Source: Maritimibacter alkaliphilus
GTDB taxonomy: Bacteria > Pseudomonadota > Alphaproteobacteria > Rhodobacterales > Rhodobacteraceae
DNA: 64,000 nt
Direction: 5' to 3'
Assembly: GCF_019801605.1 (NCBI RefSeq)
Contig: NZ_JAHVIT010000002.1
Coordinates: 1,550,001-1,614,000 of the forward strand
Made by a program: the position numbers and the translations under genes. Under the pieces are notes generated by a model. The model worked only from the letters and a program-made list of their open reading frames with translations. It did no database searches and had not been told where the DNA came from. Positions 49,968-58,741 of this stretch are shown one piece after another (position 1 is the first letter of the stretch; every line of letters begins with the position of its first letter).

Positions 49968-51011
49968 TCAGGCCGGGAAGCGATCGCGTTCCACCGAGCG
50001 CAGGATCGCCGTGGCGAGCGAGAGCGTCGGTGTCGGGATGCCGAGCGCGGCTGCGACCGAGCAGGTGGCTGCGAAGATCGGTTCGATCTCCATCGGGCGG
50101 CCCTTTTCGAGGTCCTGCAGGGTCGAGGTCTTGAAGCCCCGGTTGCCCTTGGCCTTCTCCAGACGCTGATTCGGCAGGGCCGGGTCGATGGTCACGCCCT
50201 GCGCGCCGGCTATGGCGATGATCTCGTTCATGATCCCTTCGACGAACTGCGCCAGCACCGGGTCCTGCACGATGGAGGACATCGAGGCGCGACAGATCGC
50301 GGTAGTCGAGTTCATCGAGCAGTTGGCCAGCAGCTTGGTCCAGATCACCTCCTCGAAGGGTTCGGTTTCCTTGACGGTGACGCCGCCCTGCCGCAGCAGA
50401 TCTGCGATCCGGGCCACGTCGGTGCGGTCCTGGCCCGAGAGGCGCCCGAGTTCGAGGAAGCCCGGCAGTTCGACGTGGATCAGACCGGGTTCGGGCACCG
50501 AGGCGCCCATGAAGGCCACCGCGCCGATGGCACGCTCCGGCCCGATCAGGGACCAGAGCTTGCCGTCCGGGTCGACCTCGGCCGCGCCGCGATAGCCGCC
50601 GGGGGCGGAGGCGTCGGGCAGGGGATACCACCACGGCACGCCGTTCACGATCGGCACGATGCGGCCATGGGGGGCCAGCAGGGCCGCGAGGGCCTCGGCC
50701 ATGGCGGGCACCTGGTGGCCCTTCAGCGCCGTGATCACCACGTCCTGCGGCGGCAGGCCGGCAAGGTCCTCGACCGCGGTCACCGGGATCGCCACGGGCG
50801 GGTCGATCTCGGGCGATTTCAGCCGCAGGCCCTGACCTTGCATGGCGTCGAGGTGCGCGCCGCGGGCGACGAGGGTCAGCTGGCCCAGTTCGGGCAGGGT
50901 TCCGGCCGCGGCGGCCTGCGCCAGCGGCGCGGCAATGGCCCCGCCGATGGCGCCGACGCCCACGATGCAGACATTGAGCGGGCGGTCGGGAAGGGGGGGC
51001 AGATCGGTCAT
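49968..51011 (-). CDS. Ketopantoate reductase-family (ApbA/PanE) dehydrogenase
   Basis: A 347-residue NADP-type dehydrogenase with the Rossmann start VCIVGVGAIGGAIAAPLA, the PanE-like VITALKGHQVPAMAEALAALL, IVPIVNGVPWWYPL and the catalytic lysine segment EEVIWTKLLANCSMNSTTAIC. It is longer than biosynthetic PanE (about 300), with an extended middle, as in catabolic paralogues. It could be 2-dehydropantoate reductase, or it could reduce an aldehyde or 2-oxo acid arising from the adjacent heterocycle pathway. In E. barkeri a related superfamily enzyme reduces 2-formylglutarate. It is convergent with that operon and monocistronic. Confidence 0.78.
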   Translation of the reverse strand: MTDLPPLPDRPLNVCIVGVGAIGGAIAAPLAQAAAAGTLPELGQLTLVARGAHLDAMQGQGLRLKSPEIDPPVAIPVTAVEDLAGLPPQDVVITALKGHQVPAMAEALAALLAPHGRIVPIVNGVPWWYPLPDASAPGGYRGAAEVDPDGKLWSLIGPERAIGAVAFMGASVPEPGLIHVELPGFLELGRLSGQDRTDVARIADLLRQGGVTVKETEPFEEVIWTKLLANCSMNSTTAICRASMSSIVQDPVLAQFVEGIMNEIIAIAGAQGVTIDPALPNQRLEKAKGNRGFKTSTLQDLEKGRPMEIEPIFAATCSVAAALGIPTPTLSLATAILRSVERDRFPA

Positions 51012-51209
51012 GAGAGGGCCTTTGCTTGGAAGGTGCCCAGCCGGAGAGGCCGGGGCGATTTGCGCGCAGACTAGGCGGCAGGGACGCGGGAGAGAAGGCC
51101 CCCGGATCGGTGGCGCGCGGCAAATCCGTCCCGGGCGTCAGGGGAGGTTTACAAAATGGGCGCTGCTTGCTAATGCCTTCGCCTGTCTGAACGCAGGAAG
51201 GTCTTGGCC

Positions 51210-51287
51210 ATGCACGCGGCCCCCCTTGGACAGCGATGGCGGTGCCGGTGGAGCACCGGACGATGGCGTAGCCCCTCGTCCAACTGA
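51210..51287 (+). CDS. trpL: Candidate trp leader peptide
   Basis: A 25-codon reading frame that starts at ATG 51210 behind AGGAAGG (8-nt spacing) and ends at TGA 51285-51287, 97 bp before trpE(G). Three Trp codons occur at positions 10, 14 and 19 within RWRCRWSTGRW, far more than expected by chance in 25 codons. The Trp codons lie in an RNA segment able to form alternative hairpins. Rhizobial trpE(G) fusions, closely similar to the gene downstream, are known to be controlled by such a leader. It differs from the rhizobial peptides in having spaced rather than tandem Trp codons. Confidence 0.6.
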   Translation: MHAAPLGQRWRCRWSTGRWRSPSSN

Positions 51288-51343
51288 CATGCCGTCCCCG
51301 CGAGGGACCCACCGATGACAGGCGCCCCGAGGAATTTTCCTGT
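51245..51343 (+). promoter_or_regulatory. Candidate transcription/translation attenuator of trpE(G)
   Basis: Within the leader, CCGGTG-GAG-CACCGG (51245-51259) covers the second Trp codon. Its CGGTGG can instead pair with CCACCG at 51309-51314. CCCTCG (51273-51278) pairs with CGAGGG (51301-51306). ACAGG/CCTGT (51318-51343) forms a further stem near the trpE start. No GC-rich stem followed by a T run is obvious, so the mechanism is unresolved. The remainder of the gap 51012-51209 shows no gene. Confidence 0.4.
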
Positions 51344-51384
51344 GCAGATCTCGCAGGCGCCACCCGTGAGACGAGACTTACACC

Positions 51385-53559
51385 ATGACCGATCTGACCT
51401 TTGAAACCAAAGGCCGCGTGCGCGTGACGCGCCGCGAATTCCCCGCGACCTACATGGCCGACAGCGAGACGCTGATCGACCGGCTCGATGGTCAACGGGG
51501 CGCGCTCTTCAGCTCCAACTACGAATATCCCGGCCGCTACACCCGGTGGGAGTTCGGCTTTGCCGAGCCGCCGCTGATGGTGGAAAGCCGCGGCCGCGCC
51601 CTGCGCCTGAAAGCGCTGAACGCCCGCGGTGAAGTGCTGATGCAGATCATCCGCCCGGCGCTGGAAGACCTCGCCGCGGTGGAGAGCATGAGAGGCGACG
51701 CCAAGGTGCTGGACCTGCAGATCCGCACGCCTGAACGGCTCTACAACGAGGAAGAGCGCTCGCGGGCGCCTTCCGTCTTCTCGGTCCTGCGGGAGATCGT
51801 GGCGCTTTTCGCCACGGAAGAGGACGGCCACCTCGGGCTTTACGGCGCCTTCGGCTATGACCTCGCCTTCCAGTTCGAGCCGATCGAATACCACCTCGAT
51901 CGCCCCGAGGATCAGCGCGACCTCGTGCTCTTCCTGGCCGATGACATCCTCGTCTCGGATCACTACTCGGCCCGGGCGCATCGCTATACCTACGACTTCG
52001 CGCAGGGGGCGCTGACCACCGAGGGTCTTTCCGGCGCGACCCCGGCCGAGCCCTTCACCCCCGGCCCGCAGGAGGTGCCGCGCGGCGACCACGTGCCCGG
52101 CGAATATGCCGAACTGGTGCGCGCCGCCAAGGCCAGCTTCCGCCGCGGTGACCTTTTCGAGGTGGTGCCCGGTCAGGTCTTCTACGAACCCTGCAAGGAC
52201 AGCCCCGCCGCGATCTTCCGCCGGTTGCAGAAGATCAACCCCGCGCCCTTCGGCTTCCTCATGAACCTCGGTGAGCAGGAATACCTCGTCGGTGCCAGCC
52301 CCGAGATGTTCGTGCGCGTCACCGGCCGCCGGGTCGAGACCTGCCCGATCTCGGGCACGATCAAGCGCGGCGCCGATGCGATCGAGGACAGTGAACAGAT
52401 CCTCAAGCTGCTTCAGTCCAAGAAGGACGAGAGCGAGCTGACCATGTGTTCCGACGTGGACCGCAACGACAAGTCGCGCGTCTGCGAGCCGGGGTCTGTC
52501 CGGGTCATCGGGCGGCGCCAGATCGAGATGTATTCCCGCCTGATCCACACGGTCGACCATATCGAGGGGCGGCTGCGCGCGGGCATGGATGCCTTCGATG
52601 CCTTCCTGTCCCACGCCTGGGCCGTGACCGTGACCGGCGCGCCGAAACTCTGGGCCATGCGCTTCATCGAGAAGCACGAGAAATCGACCCGGAAATGGTA
52701 TGGTGGCGCCGTGGGCGCGATGCAGTTCAACGGCGACATGAACACCGGCCTGACCCTGCGGACGATCCGCATCAAGGACGGCATCGCCGAGGTGCGCGCC
52801 GGGGCGACGCTGCTGAACGACAGCGACCCCGAGGATGAAGAGGCGGAGACCGAATTGAAGGCAAGCGCCATGCGGGCCGCCGTGCGCGGCGATGTGCGGA
52901 CCAACGAAGGCGGCGGCGACGGCACCCGCCTTCAGGTCGGGCAGGGGCGTCGCATCCTGCTGGTCGATCACGAGGACAGCTTCGTGCACACGCTGGCGAA
53001 CTACTTCCGCCAGACCGGGGCCGAGGTGCTGACCACCCGCTCGCCTGTGGCACCGGAGCTGGTGGATGACTTCGCCCCCGATCTCGTCGTGCTCTCGCCC
53101 GGTCCGGGCAACCCGTCGGACTTCGACTGCCGGGCGACCATCGACACGGCACTGTCGCGCGACCTGCCGGTCTTCGGCGTCTGCCTCGGGCTGCAGGCGA
53201 TCGGGGAATACTTCGGCGGCACACTGGATCAACTGGGCGAGCCGGTGCACGGCAAACCCTCGCGGATTACGGTGCATGAGCCGGGCTGTGTCTTTGCGGA
53301 CCTGCCGGAACAGGTGACCGTGGGGCGCTACCACTCGCTGCATATCCGCCGCGAGAGCCTGCCCAACGACGTGACCGTGACGGCCTCGACCGAGGACGGG
53401 ATCGTCATGGGGATCGAGCACCAGTCCCTGCCGGTGGCAGCGGTACAGTTCCACCCGGAATCGATCATGTCGATGGGGCAGGACGCGGGCATCAAGCTGA
53501 TCGAGAACGTCGTGTCGCGCCTCGGACGCGACGGCGCGCGGAGAAATGCCGCGGAGTAA
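51385..53559 (+). CDS. trpE: Anthranilate synthase, fused components I and II
   Basis: A 724-residue TrpE(G) fusion converting chorismate and glutamine to anthranilate, first step of tryptophan synthesis. Residues ~1-510 are component [18 protein letters not shown] near the feedback site, [43 protein letters not shown] and [16 protein letters not shown]. Residues ~530-720 are the TrpG amidotransferase with [28 protein letters not shown], nucleophile Cys in [16 protein letters not shown] and the His/Glu pair in VQFHPESIM. The layout and sequence are very like rhizobial TrpE(G), unlike the split genes common elsewhere. The ribosome-binding site is weak, fitting control through the leader. Confidence 0.95.
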   Translation: MTDLTFETKGRVRVTRREFPATYMADSETLIDRLDGQRGALFSSNYEYPGRYTRWEFGFAEPPLMVESRGRALRLKALNARGEVLMQIIRPALEDLAAVESMRGDAKVLDLQIRTPERLYNEEERSRAPSVFSVLREIVALFATEEDGHLGLYGAFGYDLAFQFEPIEYHLDRPEDQRDLVLFLADDILVSDHYSARAHRYTYDFAQGALTTEGLSGATPAEPFTPGPQEVPRGDHVPGEYAELVRAAKASFRRGDLFEVVPGQVFYEPCKDSPAAIFRRLQKINPAPFGFLMNLGEQEYLVGASPEMFVRVTGRRVETCPISGTIKRGADAIEDSEQILKLLQSKKDESELTMCSDVDRNDKSRVCEPGSVRVIGRRQIEMYSRLIHTVDHIEGRLRAGMDAFDAFLSHAWAVTVTGAPKLWAMRFIEKHEKSTRKWYGGAVGAMQFNGDMNTGLTLRTIRIKDGIAEVRAGATLLNDSDPEDEEAETELKASAMRAAVRGDVRTNEGGGDGTRLQVGQGRRILLVDHEDSFVHTLANYFRQTGAEVLTTRSPVAPELVDDFAPDLVVLSPGPGNPSDFDCRATIDTALSRDLPVFGVCLGLQAIGEYFGGTLDQLGEPVHGKPSRITVHEPGCVFADLPEQVTVGRYHSLHIRRESLPNDVTVTASTEDGIVMGIEHQSLPVAAVQFHPESIMSMGQDAGIKLIENVVSRLGRDGARRNAAE

Positions 53560-53583
53560 ACACGCTTCGGCGATAGACTGACA

Positions 53584-53613
53584 CGGGCGCGGATTGGAAA
53601 CAATCCGCGCCCG
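53584..53613 (+). terminator. Strong hairpin terminator of trpE(G)
   Basis: A perfect 13-bp stem CGGGCGCGGATTG / CAATCCGCGCCCG closed by a GAAA tetraloop starts 24 bp after the trpE stop. It is followed by ACGCATTTCT, a weak T tract. It is the most stable hairpin in this part of the window. Confidence 0.8.
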
Positions 53614-53984
53614 ACGCATTTCTGCCTCAATTGTGCATAATTGGCATCTCGCGTTGAGCGGTGCGTAATTGGTCTATATCATTTTGATAAGGTGTGATGC
53701 GCCTTGGCGTCTGTCTTGTCTCATTGGTATAGGTTCAATTTTGTGAACCCTAACGTTTTCTAAAAATACACTGCCGCTTTGAATGGCGGTTTCAATCCCG
53801 GGGCTTGGGGCCGGTCATTACCTTCCGGAAAGATGTGAAGATTCAGCGTTAATTCGCCTGCTGTCACAAGTGTGTTTATTGACTTTCAATCTGATCTCTC
53901 AATATTCGGGGTACCCCCTTGCAATCCCCCAAGGCAGGAAAGCTGCCGATTAAGCGGGCGTCACAGGAAAGGACAAGAATAAAG
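53614..53984 (+). promoter_or_regulatory. AT-rich promoter region of the H-NS-like gene
   Basis: About 370 bp without a gene and clearly richer in A/T than its surroundings. TTGACT (53879-53884), a 16-bp spacer and AATATT (53901-53906) form a plausible promoter about 80 bp before the start codon. A dyad GGTTCA-ATTTTG-TGAACC lies near 53733-53750. High A/T content and length suit autoregulation by an H-NS-type protein. Confidence 0.55.
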
Positions 53985-54302
53985 ATGTCTGACTTTGCAC
54001 TCGACGAAATGACTCTGGATCAACTGAAGAAGCTCCAGAAGGACACCGATCTCGCCATCAAATCCTACCAGGAGCGGGAGCGTAAAAAGGCCATCGCGGC
54101 AATCGAGGCCAAGGCCCAGGAAATGGGTTTCAGCCTCTCCGAATTGACCGGTGGCGCGGTCAAGAGCCGTAAGGTCAATCCGCCGAAATACCGCAATCCC
54201 GCCGACCCGACCCAGACCTGGAGCGGCCGTGGCCGTCAGCCCGGCTGGGTCAAGGACGTGATTGCCGCCGAGGGTAACCTCGAAGGCTGCCTGATCGGCT
54301 GA
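53985..54302 (+). CDS. H-NS/HvrA-family nucleoid-associated regulator
   Basis: A 105-residue H-NS-like protein. An N-terminal coiled coil for dimerisation (DQLKKLQKDTDLAIKSYQERERKKAIAAIEAKAQEMG) precedes a C-terminal DNA-binding motif, KYRNPADPTQTWSGRGRQPGWVKD, equivalent to the H-NS core TWTGQGRTP. It resembles HvrA/Spb of Rhodobacter, small H-NS proteins that bind AT-rich DNA and tune photosynthesis or nitrogen genes. ATG at 53985 is chosen; an in-frame ATG at 53919 would add 22 unlikely residues. It stands alone behind a long AT-rich promoter. Confidence 0.88.
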   Translation: MSDFALDEMTLDQLKKLQKDTDLAIKSYQERERKKAIAAIEAKAQEMGFSLSELTGGAVKSRKVNPPKYRNPADPTQTWSGRGRQPGWVKDVIAAEGNLEGCLIG

Positions 54303-54319
54303 GGCGGTTCTGACTGCCA

Positions 54320-54355
54320 ACTGACGCGGGGCGCAGGCCCGTGGCCCGCGTCAGT
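54320..54355. terminator. Hairpin between convergent H-NS-like and phnM genes
   Basis: A perfect 11-bp stem ACTGACGCGGG / CCCGCGTCAGT with a 14-nt loop starts 18 bp after the H-NS-like stop. No T run follows on either strand. Its symmetric position between convergent genes suggests a bidirectional 3' end. Confidence 0.55.
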
Positions 54356-54429
54356 CCGCCCGCGCCGCAGGGCGACGGGCCACGACCTCACGCTGCGCCC
54401 GGCCGTCTGCCGCCCCGACGCGCGCGCCC

Positions 54430-55653
54430 TCAGCCCCCGAGGCCGAGGTAGACCGTCCGCCCGCCGCGCAGCATTCGCGTGACCGCAGGCGGCACCACCT
54501 CTCCCGCAGCGCGCTCCGGCCAGTCCACGAGGATCAGGTCCGCGCGCAGCCCTTCGGCGATCTGTCCCCTGTCTGTCAGACCCATGGCCGCCGCTGGCCC
54601 TGCCGTCACCAACGACCACAGCCGGTGCAGGGGCGCGCGCCGTTCGTGATGGAGCCGCGCCACGGCGGCCAGCATCGCGGGATAGAAGTAATCCGAGGCG
54701 AGGATATCGCAGAGCCCCGCCTCCACCATGTCCGCCGCGCCGGGCGAGCCGATGTGGCTGCCGCCGCGCATGACATTGGGCGCTCCGAAAATGATCCGGT
54801 CGCCGGCGTCCCGGGCGGCTTTCGCCACATCCACCTGCATCGGGAATTCGGAAATCCGCGCCCCGAGGCCGCGGAAGTAATCCCGGGTCTCCAATTGCGT
54901 GTCATCGTGGCTCAACATCGGGGCGCCAACGGCGCGGGCCTTTTCGGCAATGGCCGCGAGGCGGGCAGGGACCTCCGATCGGGTTGCCCATGTCGTCTTC
55001 ATCAGGTCGAGGAATTCCCCCTCCCCAAGGCCGGAGCGTTTCGCCTTTGCCCCGATCCGGCCCTGCATACGGGGATCGTCCGGATCGGCCACGGCAAAGG
55101 CCGGGCTGAATTCGAAGGCACGGTCCTGGATCGGAATGTCGTAGTCGCGCATCGTCATCGAGAGATGGTCATTGAACGCCAGGGACGGGGTCAGGGGCCC
55201 GGCCAGCATCTCCTCGATCAGGGGCAGCGCCTCTGCGGCAAAGGTCTCCCATCGCAATTGCACGCGGTTTTCCGCGATCAGCCGGGGCGTCAGCCGCGCG
55301 AGCGCATCGAGAAAGGCGCGCCCGGCGGAGACGGCGCGCAGGCCCGGTTCCCAGCTCAGCGTCAGCGCGTGATAGGCCGTGGCAATGCCATTGCCCGCCA
55401 ATTGCCGGTCGGTATCCAGAATGGCCGCATCGACCGGGAAAAAGACATTCGGGCGCGGCATCAATTGCCGCTCGAAGGCATCACCGTGGACATCGATCAT
55501 CGCGGGCGCCAGCAGGAGGCCCGTGGCGTCCAGCTCTGTCTCGGCGCGGGTGTCGCTGCCGATGGCGGCGATCCGGCCCTCGGCGAGGGTGACGCTCGTC
55601 TCCTCGATCCCCTCCGGCAGCACCACCCGTGCGCCCGTGATCCGCATGCTCAT
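54430..55653 (-). CDS. phnM: PhnM-like alpha-D-ribose 1-methylphosphonate 5-triphosphate diphosphatase
   Basis: A 407-residue amidohydrolase-fold protein of the PhnM family: LAPAMIDVHGDAFERQLMPRPNVFF (metal site and family signature), MLSHDDTQLETRDYF, and FGAPNVMRGGSHIGSPGAADM. In C-P lyase pathways PhnM removes pyrophosphate from ribose-1-phosphonate triphosphate. No other phn gene lies within the window on either side, so it may be a displaced member or a stand-alone duplicate. ATG 55653 has AGGAG 6 nt upstream. Confidence 0.88.
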   Translation of the reverse strand: MSMRITGARVVLPEGIEETSVTLAEGRIAAIGSDTRAETELDATGLLLAPAMIDVHGDAFERQLMPRPNVFFPVDAAILDTDRQLAGNGIATAYHALTLSWEPGLRAVSAGRAFLDALARLTPRLIAENRVQLRWETFAAEALPLIEEMLAGPLTPSLAFNDHLSMTMRDYDIPIQDRAFEFSPAFAVADPDDPRMQGRIGAKAKRSGLGEGEFLDLMKTTWATRSEVPARLAAIAEKARAVGAPMLSHDDTQLETRDYFRGLGARISEFPMQVDVAKAARDAGDRIIFGAPNVMRGGSHIGSPGAADMVEAGLCDILASDYFYPAMLAAVARLHHERRAPLHRLWSLVTAGPAAAMGLTDRGQIAEGLRADLILVDWPERAAGEVVPPAVTRMLRGGRTVYLGLGG

Positions 55654-55794
55654 GCCCGTCTCCTGCCCGGCTGTTCTGTGCGCAGGGAAGGGCCCGGGCC
55701 TGCCAGTGTCAATCGGGGGCGGGCCGGTGCCGGGCCTGTGCCCGGTTTTTCAGCAGATCGGCGCGGAAGCGGGGCGCGACCCCGGTTTCAAAAA

Positions 55795-55810
55795 TTTACC
55801 ATTTGATAAA
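55795..55810. promoter_or_regulatory. RutR-like operator before preT
   Basis: TTTACCA-TT-TGATAAA is a 16-bp dyad (six of seven pairs) that matches the RutR consensus TTGACCA-NN-TGGTCAA at 11 of 14 positions. It lies 64-79 bp upstream of preT. RutR is a TetR-type repressor released by uracil or thymine, which fits the pyrimidine-degrading function of the operon. Confidence 0.5.
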
Positions 55811-55873
55811 ATTTCGACCTGTGGCAGGCTGATTGCAACGAAAACCAAGAAAAGCCACCAACGGGAGCCAACC

Positions 55874-57208
55874 ATGACCCTGTCCCCCAAGACGCCCGGA
55901 ATCGCTGCCGGCCGCCTCGGAGCCGAGGTGCTGGCCGAGAATTTCGGCGACCTGCATCCGCCGCTGGAACGCCACGAGGCCCATGTCGCCGCGGATCGCT
56001 GCTACTTCTGCCACGATGCGCCCTGCATGACGGCCTGTCCGACCTCGATCGACATTCCGCTCTTCATCCGCCAGATCGCGACCGACACGCCCGAGGCGGC
56101 GGCGCGCACGATCCTGCAACAGAACATCCTCGGCGGCATGTGCGCCCGCGTCTGCCCGACCGAGACGCTCTGCGAAGAGGTCTGCGTGCGCGAGACGGCG
56201 GAGGGCAAGCCGGTCGAGATCGGGCGGCTGCAACGCTATGCCACCGATACGCTGATGGCGAAGAACGACCATCCCTTCACCCGCGCGGCGCCCACGGGCA
56301 AGCGCGTGGCGGTGGTGGGGGCGGGGCCTGCGGGCCTTTCCGCCGCGCACCGGCTTGCGATGAAGGGGCATGACGTGGTGCTCTTCGATGCGCGGCCCAA
56401 GCCGGGCGGGCTGAACGAATTCGGCATCGCCTCCTACAAGGCACCGGACAACTTCGCTCAGGCGGAGGTCGACTGGCTGCTGCAGATCGGGGGCATCACG
56501 GTCGAGACCGGCCAGAAGCTGGGCGCGGGCCTGACGCTGGAGGGGCTGACGGCAGAGTATGACGCGGTCTTCCTCGGCATTGGCCTCGCCGGTGTGAACG
56601 CCCTGCGCTGCGAGGGCGAGGACCGCGAGGGCGTCGAGGACGCGGTGGACTTCATCGCCACCCTGCGCCAGTCCGATGACCTCTCGACCCTGCCGGTGGG
56701 CCGCGACGTGGTGGTGATCGGCGGGGGCATGACCGCCGTGGACGCGGCCGTGCAGTCCAAGCTGCTGGGGGCCGAGAACGTCACCATCGCCTATCGCCGT
56801 GATCGTGAGGCCATGGGCGCCTCCGACTTCGAGAAGGACCTCGCGGCCTCCAAGGGCGTGCGCCTGCTGACCGACGTGCGCCCGGTGGCGGTGCATGGCA
56901 ACGGCAAGGCCGTCGAGATCGAACTGGAGTACACCAAGACCGAGGATGGCGCCCTCGTCGGCACCGGCGAGACCTTCCGCCTGAAGGCCGATCAGGTCTT
57001 CAAGGCCATCGGCCAGACGCTGGAGGGTGCGCCCGAGGGGCTGGAGATCACCCGCGGCAAGATCACCGTCAGCGGGCCGGGGCGCACCACGCTGCCCGGG
57101 GTCTGGGCCGGCGGCGACTGTGCGCTTGGCGGCGAGGACCTGACCGTCACCGCCGTGGCCGAGGGCCGCGATGCCGCCGAGGACATCCACGCCACGCTGA
57201 TGGGCTGA
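55874..57208 (+). CDS. preT: NAD-dependent dihydropyrimidine dehydrogenase subunit PreT
   Basis: A 444-residue FAD/Fe-S protein of the GltD-like family. An N-terminal cysteine-rich domain (DRCYFCHDAPCMTACPTSIDIPLF and GGMCARVCPTETLCEEVCVRE) carries two [4Fe-4S] clusters. FAD- and NAD-binding motifs follow (VAVVGAGPAGLSAAHRLAMKGH near residue 140; VVVIGGGMTAVDAA near 285). With PreA it reduces uracil and thymine with NADH, the first step of reductive pyrimidine degradation. ATG 55874 follows GGGAG. The frame is open far upstream, but that part overlaps phnM and the operator. PreA follows after 71 bp. Confidence 0.93.
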   Translation: MTLSPKTPGIAAGRLGAEVLAENFGDLHPPLERHEAHVAADRCYFCHDAPCMTACPTSIDIPLFIRQIATDTPEAAARTILQQNILGGMCARVCPTETLCEEVCVRETAEGKPVEIGRLQRYATDTLMAKNDHPFTRAAPTGKRVAVVGAGPAGLSAAHRLAMKGHDVVLFDARPKPGGLNEFGIASYKAPDNFAQAEVDWLLQIGGITVETGQKLGAGLTLEGLTAEYDAVFLGIGLAGVNALRCEGEDREGVEDAVDFIATLRQSDDLSTLPVGRDVVVIGGGMTAVDAAVQSKLLGAENVTIAYRRDREAMGASDFEKDLAASKGVRLLTDVRPVAVHGNGKAVEIELEYTKTEDGALVGTGETFRLKADQVFKAIGQTLEGAPEGLEITRGKITVSGPGRTTLPGVWAGGDCALGGEDLTVTAVAEGRDAAEDIHATLMG

Positions 57209-57279
57209 CCAGCCTGCCATAGCCAGGAGAGGGGCGCCGCAAGACGCGCCCCCGCAAAGCAAACCAACGGGAGGCTGAC

Positions 57280-58584
57280 ATGGCCGATCTGACGACCGAT
57301 TTCCTGGGCATCAAGAGCCCGAACCCCTTCTGGCTGGCCTCCGCGCCGCCGACCGACAAGGAATACAACGTCCGCCGCGCCTTCGAGGCGGGCTGGGGCG
57401 GCGTGGTGTGGAAGACGCTGGGCTCGGAAGGGCCGCCGGTGGTGAACGTCAACGGGCCGCGCTATGGCGCGATCTGGGGCGCGGACCGGCGTCTGCTGGG
57501 GCTCAACAACATCGAGCTGATCACCGACCGCGATCTCTACACGAACCTGGAGGAGATCACCCGGGTCAAGAAGGATTACCCCGACCGGGCGCTGATCGTT
57601 TCGATCATGGTGCCCTGCGACGAGGAAAGCTGGAAGGCGATCCTGCCGCTGGTGGAAGAGACCGGCGCCGACGGGATCGAGCTGAACTTCGGCTGTCCGC
57701 ACGGCATGGCGGAGCGTGGCATGGGCTCGGCCGTGGGGCAGGTGCCGGAGTACATCCAGATGGTGACCGAGTGGTGCAAGAAGTACTACTCCAAGCCGGT
57801 GATCGTGAAGCTGACGCCGAACATCACCGACATCCGCAAGCCCGCGCAGGCGGCCAAGGCGGGCGGGGCCGATGCGGTCTCGCTGATCAACACGATCAAC
57901 TCGATCACCTCGGTGAACCTCGACGCCATGGCGCCGGAGCCGATGATCGACGGCAAGGGCACCCACGGCGGCTATTGCGGCCCGGCGGTGAAACCCATCG
58001 CCATGAACATGGTGGCCGAGATCGCGCGCGACCCGGAAACCCACGGCCTGCCGATCTCGGGCATTGGCGGCATCACCACATGGCGCGACGCGGCGGAGTT
58101 CATGGTGCTGGGGGCGGGCAACGTGCAGGTCTGCACCGCGGCCATGACCTATGGCTTCAAGGTGGTGCAGGAGATGATCTCGGGCCTGAGCCAGTGGATG
58201 GACGAGAAGGGCTATACCGCGACGTCCGACTTCATCGGCAAGGCGGTGCCCAATGTGACCGACTGGCAGTACCTGAACCTGAACTACGTCACCAAGGCAC
58301 AGATCAGCCAGGACGATTGCATCAAGTGTGGCCGCTGCTACGCCGCCTGCGAGGATACCTCGCACCAGGCGATCGCCATGTCGGCGGACCGGACCTTTAC
58401 CGTGAAGGACGAGGAATGCGTGGCCTGCAACCTCTGCGTCAACGTCTGCCCGGTGGAGAACTGCATCACCATGGTGGAGATGGCACAGGGCGCGGTCGAT
58501 CCGCGCACGGGCCGCGAGGTGGGGGATTACGCCAACTGGACGACCCACCCGAACAACCCCTCGGCCAACGTCGCGGCAGAGTGA
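57280..58584 (+). CDS. preA: NAD-dependent dihydropyrimidine dehydrogenase subunit PreA
   Basis: A 434-residue FMN protein. A dihydroorotate-dehydrogenase-like barrel (NPFWLASAPPTDKEYNVRRAFEAGWGG; IELNFGCPHGMAERGMGSAVGQ, containing the pyrimidine-site residues; SGIGGITTWRDAAEF for FMN phosphate) is followed by a C-terminal ferredoxin domain. The latter has two [4Fe-4S] motifs (CIKCGRCYAACEDTSHQ and CVACNLCVNVCPVENC). It is the catalytic partner of PreT. Length matches bacterial PreA proteins. The dihydropyrimidinase and beta-ureidopropionase of the pathway are not in this window. Confidence 0.95.
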   Translation: MADLTTDFLGIKSPNPFWLASAPPTDKEYNVRRAFEAGWGGVVWKTLGSEGPPVVNVNGPRYGAIWGADRRLLGLNNIELITDRDLYTNLEEITRVKKDYPDRALIVSIMVPCDEESWKAILPLVEETGADGIELNFGCPHGMAERGMGSAVGQVPEYIQMVTEWCKKYYSKPVIVKLTPNITDIRKPAQAAKAGGADAVSLINTINSITSVNLDAMAPEPMIDGKGTHGGYCGPAVKPIAMNMVAEIARDPETHGLPISGIGGITTWRDAAEFMVLGAGNVQVCTAAMTYGFKVVQEMISGLSQWMDEKGYTATSDFIGKAVPNVTDWQYLNLNYVTKAQISQDDCIKCGRCYAACEDTSHQAIAMSADRTFTVKDEECVACNLCVNVCPVENCITMVEMAQGAVDPRTGREVGDYANWTTHPNNPSANVAAE

Positions 58585-58680
58585 GCGGGCCGACCTGAGG
58601 GCCTGATCGTGCGCCTTATCGAGGCGCCTGATCGGGGGGCCTGACCCACCGGCGGCGCTGATGCGCCACACGATCCCTGG

Positions 58681-58725
58681 CGGCCCGGTGTCCGGGCCGC
58701 GACGGGCCCCTGCGGGGGCCCTTTT
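58681..58725 (+). terminator. Tandem-hairpin terminator of preTA
   Basis: CGGCCCGG-TGT-CCGGGCCG (58681-58699) is followed by GGGCCCC / GGGGCCC (58704-58721) and directly by TTTT. The second hairpin with its T run is a good intrinsic terminator for the plus-strand preTA operon, 100-140 bp after the stop. Confidence 0.75.
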
Positions 58726-58741
58726 CCGTGTCCCTTGACGG

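Noticed and set aside
49960-53619. A 1219-codon minus-strand frame spanning trpE(G) and the ketopantoate-reductase gene
   Set aside because: Opposite a strongly conserved TrpE(G), and its second half is a shifted frame of the true minus-strand gene.
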